Source: an uncultured Flavobacteriaceae bacterium (GTDB taxonomy: Bacteria > Bacteroidota > Bacteroidia > Flavobacteriales > Flavobacteriaceae). Taken from it: 64,000 nucleotides of DNA. How positions within the stretch are numbered: position 1 is the first letter of the stretch; each line of letters begins with the position of its first letter. The position numbers and the translations under genes were made by a program. The notes under the pieces are model-generated. The model was given only the letters and a program-made list of their open reading frames with translations. It was not told the DNA's origin and made no database searches. Location: contig CANLUH010000004.1 of the NCBI GenBank assembly GCA_947494205.1, positions 1 through 64,000 of the forward strand, written 5' to 3'. This document shows, one piece after another, positions 32,136 through 42,312 of the stretch.

Positions 32136-34439
32136 ATGAAAAAACTTTACTTTTTAATTACCTTTTTTATTACCTGTCTTGCTTTTAGTCAAGGTAATGA
32201 AACTTTTGACAATTTTCCGTCTACCAACTCGTCTTACGTTAATGGAACGTTTGTTGGACAAGATGGATCTACTTGGTCTCACACACAATGTAGAGGAGAT
32301 GTACAAATAACTGATCAGTCTATAATGATTGGACGTAATAGAACGCCACAATCTGAATTTAATTCTGGAACAATAACTGGAGGATTAGGAACTATTTCTT
32401 TTGATTATATGCAAGCTTTTGGAACAAACGTTAACCTTAATGTTGAAGTTAATGGTAGTGTTGTAGGAAATGTAACGTCTACATCGGAAGCTAATATGGT
32501 AAAAAACTCTCCTGTTTTTACAGTTAACCAACCAGGAAATATTGTAATTAGATTTATTAATGTTAATAATAGCGACGGACAAGTTGTTATAGATAATGTA
32601 GTATGGACGAATTTTGCAACATCATGTGGTGTGACTCTTGGTACAGCAACATATACTTGTAACTCTAATACTGTAGGAGACAATAATGATTCTGTTACTG
32701 TAAATGTACCTTACACGGGGTCTGACATGGGTATTACATCTGTAACGACAACTAGTACAGGAACAATAGGAGGAGATGCTCCTGCATTAACAGCAGATGG
32801 AACAATAACAATTACAGGACTTAGCGAAGGAGATGCTTGGGATGTTGTTTTAAATGGTGGAGATTGTGATACATTTAATGTTTCAGGAACTGTTCCTGCT
32901 GCAGAATGCGACCCAATTCCTAATACATGTTTCGATTTAAGTAACGGTATGAACAATTTCGAATTAGTTACCGTAACACCTAACTCACAATCAGATGAGT
33001 GGACTTTAAACACTGGAACATACAGCATGAATGGTTTCTGTGGTGGCGGTTGTACTGATCCTATTGAAACTTGGATGATTTTTGGCCCTCTTGATATGGC
33101 AGGAGTTACAGATTTAGCATTATCTTTTGATGCTACTGAAAGCTTTGGTGTAACCGATTTAGTTTTTGCTTATACAGATTCTTACAGTGGATGTCCTTCT
33201 ACTACATCTTGGACAACTGCACAAACTATAACAGATGCTGGATCATACGATGTAGACTTATCAATGGCTACTGGAACAGATGTATTTATAGGTGTTCAAT
33301 ACTTAGATGATGGTACAGGAGGATTCTCTGGATGGAACTTATCTAATGTCTCTTTAGATGCTTTTGGAAGTTGCCCAACTCTAGGAATGGTACCTGTATC
33401 TAGCTGTGCAGTTTGTGATATCGTTTTACAAACGGAAACTTATACATGTAATACTAATACAGCTGGTGATGATAACGATGAAGTAATTATTAATATTCCT
33501 TACACAGGAACCGATAACACAATAACTTCTGTAACTACAACTGCCATGGCAATAATAGGAGGAGATGACCCAGCCACTATAGCAGATGGAACGATTACAC
33601 TTTCTGGATTATCTGAAGGTGATGCTTGGGATATTACAATTAATGGTGGTGATTGTGATGGCACAACACTTTCTGGAACTGTAGCTAGTGCTCAATGTGA
33701 CCCAACATTCTTAATAATAAATGAAATCCACGCAGATCCGGATGCAGCTAACGGTGATGCTAATGGAGATGGAGCTATAGACTCTTCACAAGATGAATTT
33801 GTTGAGATATACAATACAAGTTCTAGTCCAATTGTAATGGATGGTTATGTACTTTCAGATGCTGTTTCAGACAGACACGTCTTCCCAGTAGGAACGACTT
33901 TACCTGGTAATAGCTTTATAACAGTATTCGGTGGTGGTACGCCAACAGGATTTACATCTCTTGTACAAACAGCAAGTACTAACAGCGTAGGTTTAAATAA
34001 TGGTGGAGATACTGTTACTTTAAAAGACGACACAGGACTTACTGTAACTCAAGAAATATATACAGGAGCTGGTAACAACCAATCTATAGCACGTGAGCCA
34101 GATTTTACTGGTGTATTTGTACAACATTCGGCTATTATGGCTAACCCTGTATTATTCTCACCTGGTGCTAGAAACGATGGTACAACACTTTCTGTAGACC
34201 AGTTTAATGCTACAAATTTCTCTGTATATCCTAACCCATCTAACACAGGATTTGTAAATATTACAACAACGACTAACGCACCTGTTAATGTTGTAGTATT
34301 CGATATATTAGGAAAAGAAGTTATTTCTAAAACAATACAAAACAATACTTTAAATGTATCTAACCTAAAAGCAGGAATATACATTTTAAAATTAAATCAA
34401 AACGAAGCAACAATCACTAAGAAATTAGTTATTGAATAA
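32136..34439 (+). CDS. secreted lamin-tail (LTD) protein with T9SS sorting domain
   Basis: The 767-residue protein has a signal peptide (about 1-19), a beta-rich N-terminal part, two related segments that each end G-D-A-W-D and C-D (about 165-265 and 425-525), an LTD-type beta domain from about 525 (IINEIHADPDAANGD, FVEIYNTSSSP) and a T9SS sorting domain at the end (FSVYPNPSNTG ... KLVIE). LTD domains are common in bacterial secreted nucleases and surface proteins, but no nuclease motif is seen here. Its task is unknown. Confidence 0.85.
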   Translation: MKKLYFLITFFITCLAFSQGNETFDNFPSTNSSYVNGTFVGQDGSTWSHTQCRGDVQITDQSIMIGRNRTPQSEFNSGTITGGLGTISFDYMQAFGTNVNLNVEVNGSVVGNVTSTSEANMVKNSPVFTVNQPGNIVIRFINVNNSDGQVVIDNVVWTNFATSCGVTLGTATYTCNSNTVGDNNDSVTVNVPYTGSDMGITSVTTTSTGTIGGDAPALTADGTITITGLSEGDAWDVVLNGGDCDTFNVSGTVPAAECDPIPNTCFDLSNGMNNFELVTVTPNSQSDEWTLNTGTYSMNGFCGGGCTDPIETWMIFGPLDMAGVTDLALSFDATESFGVTDLVFAYTDSYSGCPSTTSWTTAQTITDAGSYDVDLSMATGTDVFIGVQYLDDGTGGFSGWNLSNVSLDAFGSCPTLGMVPVSSCAVCDIVLQTETYTCNTNTAGDDNDEVIINIPYTGTDNTITSVTTTAMAIIGGDDPATIADGTITLSGLSEGDAWDITINGGDCDGTTLSGTVASAQCDPTFLIINEIHADPDAANGDANGDGAIDSSQDEFVEIYNTSSSPIVMDGYVLSDAVSDRHVFPVGTTLPGNSFITVFGGGTPTGFTSLVQTASTNSVGLNNGGDTVTLKDDTGLTVTQEIYTGAGNNQSIAREPDFTGVFVQHSAIMANPVLFSPGARNDGTTLSVDQFNATNFSVYPNPSNTGFVNITTTTNAPVNVVVFDILGKEVISKTIQNNTLNVSNLKAGIYILKLNQNEATITKKLVIE

Positions 34440-34460
34440 GCTTTAGTTTTTACTTTTTTA

Positions 34461-34499
34461 AAAGGAGCGTTATCTTATGGTAACGCTCCTTTTTTTTAT
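34461..34499 (+). terminator. terminator of the LTD protein gene
   Basis: A perfect 12-bp stem AAAGGAGCGTTA/TAACGCTCCTTT with an 8-base loop is followed by a T run. Confidence 0.9.
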
Positions 34500-34525
34500 T
34501 TATTTTTGCTTAGTTACAATTCTAA

Positions 34526-35509
34526 ATGATAAATCCTAATCGTATTTTTAATATTAAAACTGAAGCTGAATTTAAAGCTTTAGCTATTGAGGTGTTTCAA
34601 TACCAATTTGAACATAATTTGGTGTACCGCTCTTTTTGTGATTTATTATACAAGCACCCAAGTGACATTAAGCATATTGAAGACATTCCGTTTTTACCAA
34701 TTCAATTCTTTAAATCACATACTATTTTAAGTGCTTCTGAAAATGATGTAAAAAAGATTTTTACCAGTAGTGGTACTACGGGCTGTATAACAAGCAAACA
34801 TCGCGTTAGTGATTTATCTATTTACGAGAACAGTTTTACACAAGGGTTTGAAAATGATTATGGAGCTATTGAAGATTATGTAATATTAGCGTTATTACCT
34901 AGTTATTTAGAACGAGATGGCTCTTCTTTAATTTACATGGTAGATGCTATGATAAAACAGTCTAAACATCTTGAAAGTGGTTTTTATCTAGACAATTTAT
35001 CTGAATTAAGTACTGTATTAAAACAATTAGACGCACAAGGTAAAAAAGTCCTTTTAATCGGTGTCTCTTTTGCACTTCTAGATTTAGTTGAAGCTTATTC
35101 TTTTAACCTCAATAATACTATAATTATGGAAACTGGAGGCATGAAAGGCAGACGTAAGGAATTAATTCGCGAAGAGCTACATACTATTTTAAAAAACGGA
35201 TTTGGTGTACAAGAAATACATAGCGAGTATGGCATGACCGAGTTATTAAGTCAAGCCTATTCTAAAGGCCATGGCATTTTTAACTGCCCTAACTGGATGC
35301 AAATTTTAACTAGAGACCCAGAAGATGCTTTAAGTATTCAAAAAAACGGTAAAACTGGTGGTATTAATGTTATAGATTTAGCAAATATTAATTCCTGTTC
35401 CTTTATTGCTACTCAAGACTTAGGTCGCGTATCTAAGAATAACAGCTTCGAAATTATTGGCCGTTTCGATACTAGCGATATTCGTGGCTGTAACCTTATG
35501 GTATTGTAG
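34526..35509 (+). CDS. LuxE-like acyl-protein synthetase family protein
   Basis: The 327-residue protein is related to LuxE and the ANL adenylating enzymes: the ATP-binding loop FTSSGTTG (about 79-86) and the motif IHSEYGMTELLSQAY are seen. LuxE activates fatty acids for bioluminescence, but no LuxC, LuxD or luciferase genes are nearby. LuxE-like proteins in flavobacteria probably act in other acyl-transfer steps. It has a TATTTTTG box just upstream, right after the terminator. No membrane segments or signal peptide are visible. Confidence 0.8.
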   Translation: MINPNRIFNIKTEAEFKALAIEVFQYQFEHNLVYRSFCDLLYKHPSDIKHIEDIPFLPIQFFKSHTILSASENDVKKIFTSSGTTGCITSKHRVSDLSIYENSFTQGFENDYGAIEDYVILALLPSYLERDGSSLIYMVDAMIKQSKHLESGFYLDNLSELSTVLKQLDAQGKKVLLIGVSFALLDLVEAYSFNLNNTIIMETGGMKGRRKELIREELHTILKNGFGVQEIHSEYGMTELLSQAYSKGHGIFNCPNWMQILTRDPEDALSIQKNGKTGGINVIDLANINSCSFIATQDLGRVSKNNSFEIIGRFDTSDIRGCNLMVL

Positions 35510-35630
35510 TGTTTAAAAAACTTACTAGCCTAAATAAAACATAAAGCAAGACTTCTATCTATTCAAGGGTTTTGTAATACTACTTTCATTCTTACGACTT
35601 AACATTAGTAATTACACTAAATAAAGACAC

Positions 35631-36086
35631 ATGATTCTAATAAAAAAATTAAGCTTTATAGTACTATTCTTCGGAATATTAACCGCACAAGCACAAACAG
35701 ATTATTACACAAAAAAAGGATATGCTATTGAAGGATACGACCTCGTTTCTTATTTTGAAAATAAAGCCGAAAAAGGAAATAAAGCCTATACTACAACTTA
35801 CGATGGCGCTAAATTTATGTTCGTTTCTAAAGCGCATTTAGAGACCTTTTTAGAAAACCCAAAACAATATTTACCTCAATATGGCGGTTATTGTGCTTAT
35901 GCTATTGCAGAAAAAAGCAAAAAAGTTTCCATAAACCCTAAAACGTTCGAAATCAGAGACAAAAAACTCTATTTATTCTATAATTCATGGGGAAATAACA
36001 CTTTAAAACTATGGCAAAAAAATATTTTGAAAGGTTTGCAAAAAAAGGCCGACCAACATTGGGACACTATAAGAGAAATTGATTGA
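35631..36086 (+). CDS. secreted YHS-domain protein
   Basis: The 151-residue protein has a signal peptide (about 1-20, ending AQAQ) and a YHS-type domain: GYAIEGYDLVSYFENKAEKG, FMFVSKAHLETFLENPKQY and the cysteine in GGYCAYAIA. YHS domains are thought to bind metal ions. The exported form is common in Bacteroidota; its role is not known. A hairpin terminator follows. Confidence 0.83.
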   Translation: MILIKKLSFIVLFFGILTAQAQTDYYTKKGYAIEGYDLVSYFENKAEKGNKAYTTTYDGAKFMFVSKAHLETFLENPKQYLPQYGGYCAYAIAEKSKKVSINPKTFEIRDKKLYLFYNSWGNNTLKLWQKNILKGLQKKADQHWDTIREID

Positions 36087-36148
36087 TTAAAGTTTATATA
36101 GTGTTATGAGAAAGAAAAATTAGTTTTAGTTGGTTGACTAATTTTTAG

Positions 36149-36180
36149 AAGCCCGTTTGCCTCTCAGCATTCGGGCTTTT
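36149..36180 (+). terminator. possible terminator of the YHS gene
   Basis: A 7-bp stem AAGCCCG/CGGGCTT with a 16-base loop is followed by a TTT-rich tail, about 60 bases after the stop. The long loop weakens the call. Confidence 0.55.
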
Positions 36181-36229
36181 CAATTTTTACATAGATAGGG
36201 GTATCTATTTATAGAACTAAATCAAGATA

Positions 36230-36262
36230 AAACCAGACAGGTTTTAAAAACCTGTCTGGTTT
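36230..36262. repeat. perfect REP-like palindrome
   Basis: AAACCAGACAGGTTT and its exact complement are separated by three bases. It lies in the space between the YHS gene and tyrS and looks like the interspersed AACCTG-type hairpins common in flavobacterial genomes. Copy number in the genome is unknown; it could also act as a terminator for both converging genes. Confidence 0.6.
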
Positions 36263-36371
36263 GTTAAAGTTATTTCGTGTCAAATAATTTTGATTTAGTT
36301 ATATCCAATCAATTTATATTCAACAAATCACCATGTCGCTGCGCTTCTGGCAATGCCGATTTAAACGTAAC

Positions 36372-37682
36372 TTAAACTACTTTTACTATATAAGTATTTC
36401 GTTTTCCTTTATTTAATACAACATATTTATCGTGTATTAAATCGGTAGATGTAATTTTATAATCTTCTTTTACTTTATTCTTATTTACAGATACTGCGTT
36501 TTCTTTTAATGCACGACGCGCTTCTCCGTTACTCGCTAAAAAGTTAGTTTTTGCAGCAAGTGCAGCAATCATATCTAAACCTTCTTCTAAATCTGCTATT
36601 GTTATTTCTGCTTGCGGTACACCTTCAAAAACATCTAAAAATAAATTTTCATCTAATGTTCTTATATCTTCATTAAAGGTTTTACTAAATAATATACCTG
36701 AAGCTTTCTTAGCATTCTCAAAATCGTTTTTAGAATGTACAAACGTCGTTACCTCTTCAGCCAAACGTTTCTGTAGTATTCGTAAATGCGGTGTTTCAGT
36801 ATGTTCAGCTATTATAGCATTTATTGTTTCTTTTTCTAAAAACGTAAAGATTTTTATATACTTTTCTGCATCTGTATCGGTAGTATTCAACCAAAATTGG
36901 TAAAACTTGTAAACTGATGTCTTATCTGCATCTAACCACACATTTCCGCCTTCACTTTTACCAAACTTAGAGCCATCTGCTTTTGTAATTAATGGACAAG
37001 TCATAGCATACGCTTTTGCTGTTTCGTCTCCAACATTCATACGTCTTACTAACTCTGTTCCTGTGGTAATATTACCCCATTGATCACTTCCTCCCATTTG
37101 CAATTTACAGCCCATAGCTTTATGTAAATGGTAAAAATCGTAACCTTGTATTAATTGGTATGTGAATTCTGTAAACGACATACCTACACCACCTTCGTCT
37201 CCAGATAATCGTTTTTTCACAGAATCTTTTGCCATCATGTAATTAACTGTAATACGTTTACCTACATCTCTAGCAAAATCGATAAAAGAAAAATCTTTCA
37301 TCCAATCGTAATTATTTACTAATACTGGCGCATTATCGCTAGAGGCATCAAAGTCTAAAAAGCGTGACAATACACTTTTTATTCCTGAGACATTATGTGC
37401 TAATGTTGCTTCGTCTAATAAATTACGTTCGTCACTCTTTCCAGAAGGATCCCCGATCATTCCTGTTGCTCCACCAACTAGAGCTATTGGCTTATGCCCT
37501 GCTTTTTCTAGGTGTACTAAAAGTATTATTGGGACTAGGCTTCCTATATGTAAAGAATCGGAGGTTGGGTCAAAGCCTATATAGGCAGTTGTCATCTCTT
37601 TATTCAATTGTTCTTCTGTTCCTGGCATGATATCGTGTACCATTCCTCTCCAACGTAGTTCTTCTACAAATTTATTAGCCAT
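36372..37682 (-). CDS. tyrS: tyrosyl-tRNA synthetase
   Basis: The 436-residue enzyme has the class I signatures: HIGS at 45-48 (in SLHIGSLV) and KFGKS in the KMSKS position ([11 protein letters not shown]). The block [18 protein letters not shown] and the GSDQWGN motif near 200 identify TyrRS. A C-terminal S4-like RNA-binding domain ([20 protein letters not shown]) completes it. It charges tRNA-Tyr with tyrosine. A perfect promoter lies 27 bases upstream of the ATG. Confidence 0.97.
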   Translation of the reverse strand: MANKFVEELRWRGMVHDIMPGTEEQLNKEMTTAYIGFDPTSDSLHIGSLVPIILLVHLEKAGHKPIALVGGATGMIGDPSGKSDERNLLDEATLAHNVSGIKSVLSRFLDFDASSDNAPVLVNNYDWMKDFSFIDFARDVGKRITVNYMMAKDSVKKRLSGDEGGVGMSFTEFTYQLIQGYDFYHLHKAMGCKLQMGGSDQWGNITTGTELVRRMNVGDETAKAYAMTCPLITKADGSKFGKSEGGNVWLDADKTSVYKFYQFWLNTTDTDAEKYIKIFTFLEKETINAIIAEHTETPHLRILQKRLAEEVTTFVHSKNDFENAKKASGILFSKTFNEDIRTLDENLFLDVFEGVPQAEITIADLEEGLDMIAALAAKTNFLASNGEARRALKENAVSVNKNKVKEDYKITSTDLIHDKYVVLNKGKRNTYIVKVV

Positions 37683-37708
37683 TTTGCTTCATTTTATTTT
37701 AACAATGA

Positions 37709-37742
37709 CAAAGATAAAAATCAATGCATAACTAGTAAGCAA
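37709..37742 (-). promoter_or_regulatory. promoter of tyrS
   Basis: On the minus strand TTG and TATCTTTG are 23 bases apart, at the upper limit of the consensus; the -7 box matches fully. Confidence 0.6.
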
Positions 37743-37769
37743 TATTGAATAATTCTTTACTTTAGTACA

Positions 37770-38780
37770 ATGATTTTAGTAACTGGAGGAACAGGATTCG
37801 TTGGCGCACATTTATTATATAAACTTGCAAGTGATAAACAACAAGTACGTGCTATTTATAGAAATGAAAAAAAGTTCGCTATTGTAAAGCGTATTTTTTC
37901 TTATTATTCTAAAGATTCTGAAACTCTTTTTAACAACATAGATTGGGTTAAAGCTGATTTAAATGATATTACTGCTTTAGCCTCTGCTTTTAAAGATATT
38001 ACTCATGTATATCATTGTGCTGCTTTAGTTTCTTTTGAACCTGATAAATTTGACCTTTTACAAAAAACTAATATCGAAGGCACTGCTAACATTGTAAACT
38101 TATGTATTTCTAATACAATAAAAAAGCTATGCTATATTAGTTCTATTGCTGCCTTAGGGCAACCTTTAAATAATGTTCCTATTACAGAAACTTCTGAGTG
38201 GAATAATGAAATAGCGCATGATGTTTATGCTATTACTAAGTACGGCGCTGAGTTAGAAGTATGGCGTGGAACACAAGAAGGTGTAGATGCTGTTATTGTT
38301 AATCCTGGTGTTATTATTGGTCCAGGGATATGGAAATACGGTAGCGGTTCTCTAATAAAAACCGTGCACAAGGGATTAAAATATTATACAGCTGGAAGTA
38401 CTGGTTTTATCTCTGTTAAAAATGTTGTAGATAGTATGGTAGGCTTAATGCAAAGCTCTATTAAAAACGAGCGTTTTATTTTAGTGTCTAACAATTGGAG
38501 TTATAAGCAATTTTTAACTACCTGTTCTAAATCTCTTGCCGTTAAGGCTCCTAAAAAGGAAGCCAAAAATAGTATATTACAATTAGGTTGGCGGTTAGAT
38601 TGGTTAGTACATAAATTAACAGGGAAACGAAGACGCTTAACAAAGCATTTAGTAACTGCTTTAAATACAAATACAGTTTATGACAACTCTAAACTTAAAT
38701 CGCATTTAGATATCCAACTAGAATCTATTGACCAAGCTATAGAAGAGACTTCTAAATTATATTTAGAAGACATTAGTTAA
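37770..38780 (+). CDS. NAD-dependent epimerase/dehydratase (extended SDR)
   Basis: The 336-residue protein is an extended short-chain dehydrogenase: the NAD motif VTGGTGFVGAHLL (about 4-16), the catalytic Ser in CYISSIAALG and the Tyr-x-x-x-Lys pair in YAITKYGAE. The C-terminal half is less conserved. The family includes nucleotide-sugar epimerases and dihydroflavonol-4-reductase-like enzymes; the substrate cannot be predicted. It is divergent from tyrS, with only 87 bases between the two starts. Confidence 0.85.
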   Translation: MILVTGGTGFVGAHLLYKLASDKQQVRAIYRNEKKFAIVKRIFSYYSKDSETLFNNIDWVKADLNDITALASAFKDITHVYHCAALVSFEPDKFDLLQKTNIEGTANIVNLCISNTIKKLCYISSIAALGQPLNNVPITETSEWNNEIAHDVYAITKYGAELEVWRGTQEGVDAVIVNPGVIIGPGIWKYGSGSLIKTVHKGLKYYTAGSTGFISVKNVVDSMVGLMQSSIKNERFILVSNNWSYKQFLTTCSKSLAVKAPKKEAKNSILQLGWRLDWLVHKLTGKRRRLTKHLVTALNTNTVYDNSKLKSHLDIQLESIDQAIEETSKLYLEDIS

Positions 38781-38821
38781 GTTTCTAATTTATATACCAC
38801 ATGTATCATCTCAAAAAGGAC

Positions 38822-38843
38822 AAATACTCTTAAACGAGTATTT
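38822..38843 (-). terminator. possible terminator of the pyrC operon
   Basis: An inverted repeat AAATACTC/GAGTATTT overlaps the stop codon of the DUF4296 gene, and the minus strand then reads GTCCTTTTT. The stem is short. Confidence 0.5.
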
Positions 38844-39324
38844 AATTTGTTTTAGGCGTAAATTTCGTTTTAGACTTTTTATTTGAAGTACCTCCAAGCT
38901 TTAAAGAGGCGCCTCTACTTTCCTTTATTTTTGCTCTTTTTATAGAATCTGTTTTAGTTTTTTCCTTTTTTTCAGCCTCTAGAATGAGTTTATGCTTATC
39001 TCTTAATTTAGTTAAGCTATCTTTTACTCTAACGTATATACTTTCGTATTGTTTAATATTAAAAGAATAGTATTCATTATTCTGAGCAAAAACAATACTG
39101 TCTATATTATTTCTTTTATAAATAAACTCATCAGGAATAATACCGTTGTCTTCAAATCGCTTTTTGTTTACTCCTTTAGCCGAAGAAACAATAGCCATAT
39201 CCACTAAAACGGAAACCATTTCGTCTTCAGACAATAATCGTTCTGGTTTTTCTGGCGGCTGTACTTTATAACAGGCATTTAATAACAATAATACCAGTAA
39301 GTATAAAATTCCTTTTGTTTTCAT
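38842..39324 (-). CDS. DUF4296 lipoprotein
   Basis: The 160-residue protein has a lipoprotein signal (lipobox LNAC, Cys18) and a DUF4296 domain (PEKPERLLSEDEMVSVLVDM and the Y-x-S-I-Y-x-R-V segment), then a lysine-rich, partly coiled C-terminus. DUF4296 lipoproteins are restricted to Bacteroidota and often lie next to dihydroorotase, as here. Function is unknown. It is the last gene of a three-gene operon. Confidence 0.88.
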   Translation of the reverse strand: MKTKGILYLLVLLLLNACYKVQPPEKPERLLSEDEMVSVLVDMAIVSSAKGVNKKRFEDNGIIPDEFIYKRNNIDSIVFAQNNEYYSFNIKQYESIYVRVKDSLTKLRDKHKLILEAEKKEKTKTDSIKRAKIKESRGASLKLGGTSNKKSKTKFTPKTN

Positions 39325-39363
39325 ATCTCTTCTTAGCTCAGTTCTATTTAGCTAATCTACTAT

Positions 39364-40713
39364 TTAATCTCTCTCGAAAGTTAATTGCTTAGCGTACTTA
39401 GTATCATAAAACTTAAAGTTTTTATAAGCCAATCCTCCGTTTACAAACGTATGTGAAATTCTTGATTTAAAGGTTGTACCTTCAAATGGAGACCATCCGC
39501 ATTTGTATAAAATATTATCTTTATTTACCGTCCAAGGATTGTTTAAATCTACAACAACTAAATCTGCAAAATAACCCTCTCTTATGTAACCTCGTTTTTC
39601 TATTTGAAATAATATTGCAGGGTTATGGCACATTTTTTCCACTATTTTTTCAATAGAAATTAATCCTTTATGGTGCATTTCTAACAGTGCCGGTAATGCA
39701 TGTTGTACTAAAGGCCCTCCAGAAGGTGCTTTGGTGTATACATTATTTTTCTCTTCTATAGTATGCGGTGCATGATCTGTTGCAATTACATCTATTCTAT
39801 CGTCTAATAATGCTTTTAAAAGCTGCTTTCTGTCTTTCTCACCTTTTACAGCTGGATTCCACTTAATAAGCGTCCCTTTTTCATCGTAATCTTTATCGCT
39901 AAACCATAAATGATGAATACAAACCTCTGCTGTGATTTTTTTATCTTTTAACGGTTTTTTATTACTAAAAAGTTTTGTTTCTTTTCCAGTAGACAAATGA
40001 AATACATGCAATCTTGCTCCCGTTTTCTTTGCTAATTCTATAGCTTTAGAAGACGACAAATAACAAGCCTCTTCACTACGTATAATAGGGTGCATATTTA
40101 TAGGAATATCTTCTCCATAACGCTCTTTATAGATTTCCATGTTAGCTCTAATGGTACCTTCGTCTTCACAGTGTACAGAAATTAATAAATCTGTACTAGA
40201 AAATATTTTTTCTAAAATCTCCGGATTGTCTACAAGCATATTTCCTGTAGAAGACCCTAAAAACAATTTTAAACCAGCTACTTGTTTAGAATCCACCTTT
40301 AAAATCTCGTCAAGATTATCGTTAGTACCTCCAAACATAAATGAATAGTTAGCATACGCAGTATTCTTAGCGATTTCAAACTTTTCATTTAACTTCTCTA
40401 TAGTGGTCGTCTGCGGATTAGTATTAGGCATCTCTATAAAAGACGTTATACCTCCTGCTACTGCCGCTCTAGATTCTGTTTCTATATTAGCCTTATGTGT
40501 TAAACCTGGCTCTCTAAAATGTACTTGATCATCTATAGCTCCTGGAATAACATATTTACCTTCTGCATCGAAAACATGAACATCGGCAGATTTTGCACTA
40601 ATAGACTCGCTAATTTCTTTTATATAATCTCCTTCAATTAAAATATCGCCATTAAAAATAGTGCCTTCATTTACTATTTTAGCATTTTTAATAAGTGTTA
40701 TCCTTTGGTTCAT
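39364..40713 (-). CDS. pyrC: dihydroorotase (Bacteroidota type)
   Basis: The 449-residue amidohydrolase has the class I dihydroorotase layout: the metal block [11 protein letters not shown] (about 60-70), [11 protein letters not shown] with the metal-bridging Lys, LHVFHLSTG and TDHAPHT with its catalytic Asp. In the first motif a Gln replaces the first His of the usual H-x-H (DQVH), as in other Bacteroidota dihydroorotases. It makes dihydroorotate in pyrimidine biosynthesis. It starts seven bases after the glycosyltransferase gene and precedes the DUF4296 lipoprotein. Confidence 0.93.
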   Translation of the reverse strand: MNQRITLIKNAKIVNEGTIFNGDILIEGDYIKEISESISAKSADVHVFDAEGKYVIPGAIDDQVHFREPGLTHKANIETESRAAVAGGITSFIEMPNTNPQTTTIEKLNEKFEIAKNTAYANYSFMFGGTNDNLDEILKVDSKQVAGLKLFLGSSTGNMLVDNPEILEKIFSSTDLLISVHCEDEGTIRANMEIYKERYGEDIPINMHPIIRSEEACYLSSSKAIELAKKTGARLHVFHLSTGKETKLFSNKKPLKDKKITAEVCIHHLWFSDKDYDEKGTLIKWNPAVKGEKDRKQLLKALLDDRIDVIATDHAPHTIEEKNNVYTKAPSGGPLVQHALPALLEMHHKGLISIEKIVEKMCHNPAILFQIEKRGYIREGYFADLVVVDLNNPWTVNKDNILYKCGWSPFEGTTFKSRISHTFVNGGLAYKNFKFYDTKYAKQLTFERD

Positions 40714-40720
40714 TTTTCGG

Positions 40721-41443
40721 TTATTTTTTAAATAAACTTTTAAATTTCATTGTGATTACTCCAAATATAGCTTCAGAAATGATTCCTGAACTTAATTTAG
40801 ACTGTCCTTTTGTTCTATCTGTAAAAATTACGGGAACTTCTACAATTTTAAATCGTTTTAAGTAGGCTTTAAATTTCATTTCTATTTGAAACGCATACCC
40901 AACAAATTTTATATCGTTTAAGTTTAACGCTTCTAAAACGTGTTTCTTATAACATACAAATCCTGCTGTAGTATCTTGAATACGCATACCTGTTATTAAG
41001 CGCACATAAATTGATGCTCCGTAAGACAGTATAACTCTTCCCAAGGGCCAATTTACAACATTTACGCCTTTTACATAGCGAGATCCAATACTAACATCTG
41101 CGTTTTCATTAGCACAAGCGTTATATAATCGCACCAAATCTTTGGGGTTGTGCGAGAAATCGGCATCCATTTCAAAAATATAATTGTAGTCTCTTTGTAA
41201 ACTCCATTTAAAACCATGAATGTAGGCTGTACCTAGTCCTGATTTTTCTTTTCTTGTTTCTAAAAATAGTCGATTGGGGTATTTTTGTTGAAGTTCCTTA
41301 ACCTTTTCGCCTGTTAAATCTGGTGAGTTATCATCTACAATTAATACATCGCATGCCAAATCCTGAATAAAAACCGCTTTAATAATGGCTTCTATATTCT
41401 CAATTTCATTGTAAGTAGGAATAATAACAACTGCGTCTGGCAT
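40721..41443 (-). CDS. polyprenol monophosphomannose synthase-like glycosyltransferase
   Basis: The 240-residue GT-A glycosyltransferase has [16 protein letters not shown] (about 6-21), [12 protein letters not shown] and the D-x-D motif in [10 protein letters not shown]. This layout matches dolichyl-phosphate mannose synthases without C-terminal membrane segments. It transfers a sugar to a polyprenyl phosphate. I start it at ATG 41443; 15 residues upstream exist in frame but begin inside a -7 promoter box, which makes them unlikely. It heads the operon with pyrC and DUF4296. Confidence 0.88.
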   Translation of the reverse strand: MPDAVVIIPTYNEIENIEAIIKAVFIQDLACDVLIVDDNSPDLTGEKVKELQQKYPNRLFLETRKEKSGLGTAYIHGFKWSLQRDYNYIFEMDADFSHNPKDLVRLYNACANENADVSIGSRYVKGVNVVNWPLGRVILSYGASIYVRLITGMRIQDTTAGFVCYKKHVLEALNLNDIKFVGYAFQIEMKFKAYLKRFKIVEVPVIFTDRTKGQSKLSSGIISEAIFGVITMKFKSLFKK

Positions 41444-41463
41444 TGATGGTTTTATTTTTGTAG

Positions 41464-41471
41464 CAAATGTA
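41464..41471 (-). promoter_or_regulatory. -7 box of the glycosyltransferase-pyrC operon
   Basis: On the minus strand TACATTTG fits TAnnTTTG, 20 bases before the ATG at 41443. It lies inside the longer possible reading frame and so favours the shorter start. Confidence 0.45.
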
Positions 41472-41637
41472 CATTTTTTAACACACACGTTTTTTAAATA
41501 TTTCTTAATATTCTGAAGTCTTTTATATGATTATGTAATGTGTTACAAACACGTTAAGTTTATTAAGATTGTTTTATTTATCTGTAAAACTGAAAAAAGT
41601 TTAAGCTAGTTATAAATAAATATAATAATTTTGAAGT

Positions 41638-42285
41638 ATGCTAAGAGATTTAATTTCTACCGAAGTTTTTACCATTTTAATTGTTGTTTGTTTGCTACTT
41701 GTTGCATCTGCAAAGTTGCTTTACCCAAAACGTTTTAATGATTTTTCTTCGATAGTTATTAATTTTAAATACTTAAAAGTCTATTCTAGAGATCAAAAAT
41801 TTCTAGATGGTTTCGAGGCTTTACTGTTTACTAACCTTAGTATTGGCTTAGCTATTTTTAGCTATCAATTTTACACCAAAAGCAACACTAGCGTAGACAC
41901 TTCCGAAATATTATTATTTAAAATAGGATGCGCTATTGCTATATTTATTTTAATTAAAGTCCTGTTAGAGCGCTTAATTAGTAGTGTTTTAAGTATAGAC
42001 TCTATTGTTAACGATTATTTATTTCAAAAAATAAGTTACAAGAATTACATCGGTTTACTGTTAATTCCTATAAACGCATTCTTAATTTATTCTTTAAGGC
42101 CTGATGCTTTTATGTTTACAATTGTGCTTGGTTTTTTATTAATTATTAACGCTATTGGTTCACTCTCATTTTTTAAACGAAATCAAAGTGCAATTAAAAA
42201 TAATTTCTTTTATTTTATTTTGTATCTTTGCGCACTCGAAATTTCACCTTACGTGATTTTGTATAAGTTAATTACAAATATTTAA
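41638..42285 (+). CDS. DUF4271 membrane protein
   Basis: The 215-residue protein has about five to six hydrophobic segments, from the N-terminal TILIVVCLLLVASAKLLYP (about 13-31) to a last one near FYFILYLCALEISPYVIL. The DUF4271 family is specific to Bacteroidota and usually lies just before the uroporphyrinogen-III synthase gene, as here, 27 bases away. Its function is unknown. The position suggests a role beside heme or envelope metabolism, but that is inference only. Confidence 0.87.
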   Translation: MLRDLISTEVFTILIVVCLLLVASAKLLYPKRFNDFSSIVINFKYLKVYSRDQKFLDGFEALLFTNLSIGLAIFSYQFYTKSNTSVDTSEILLFKIGCAIAIFILIKVLLERLISSVLSIDSIVNDYLFQKISYKNYIGLLLIPINAFLIYSLRPDAFMFTIVLGFLLIINAIGSLSFFKRNQSAIKNNFFYFILYLCALEISPYVILYKLITNI

Positions 42286-42312
42286 GAGGTATAAAAATTA
42301 AAGCTATTAACT

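Noticed and set aside
36301-36371. Possible small gene before tyrS
   Set aside because: No ORF with a start and a reasonable product was found; the stretch looks like degenerate intergenic DNA.
41444-41488. Longer start of the polyprenol mannose synthase-like gene
   Set aside because: The extra 15 residues precede the family start and contain the -7 box.
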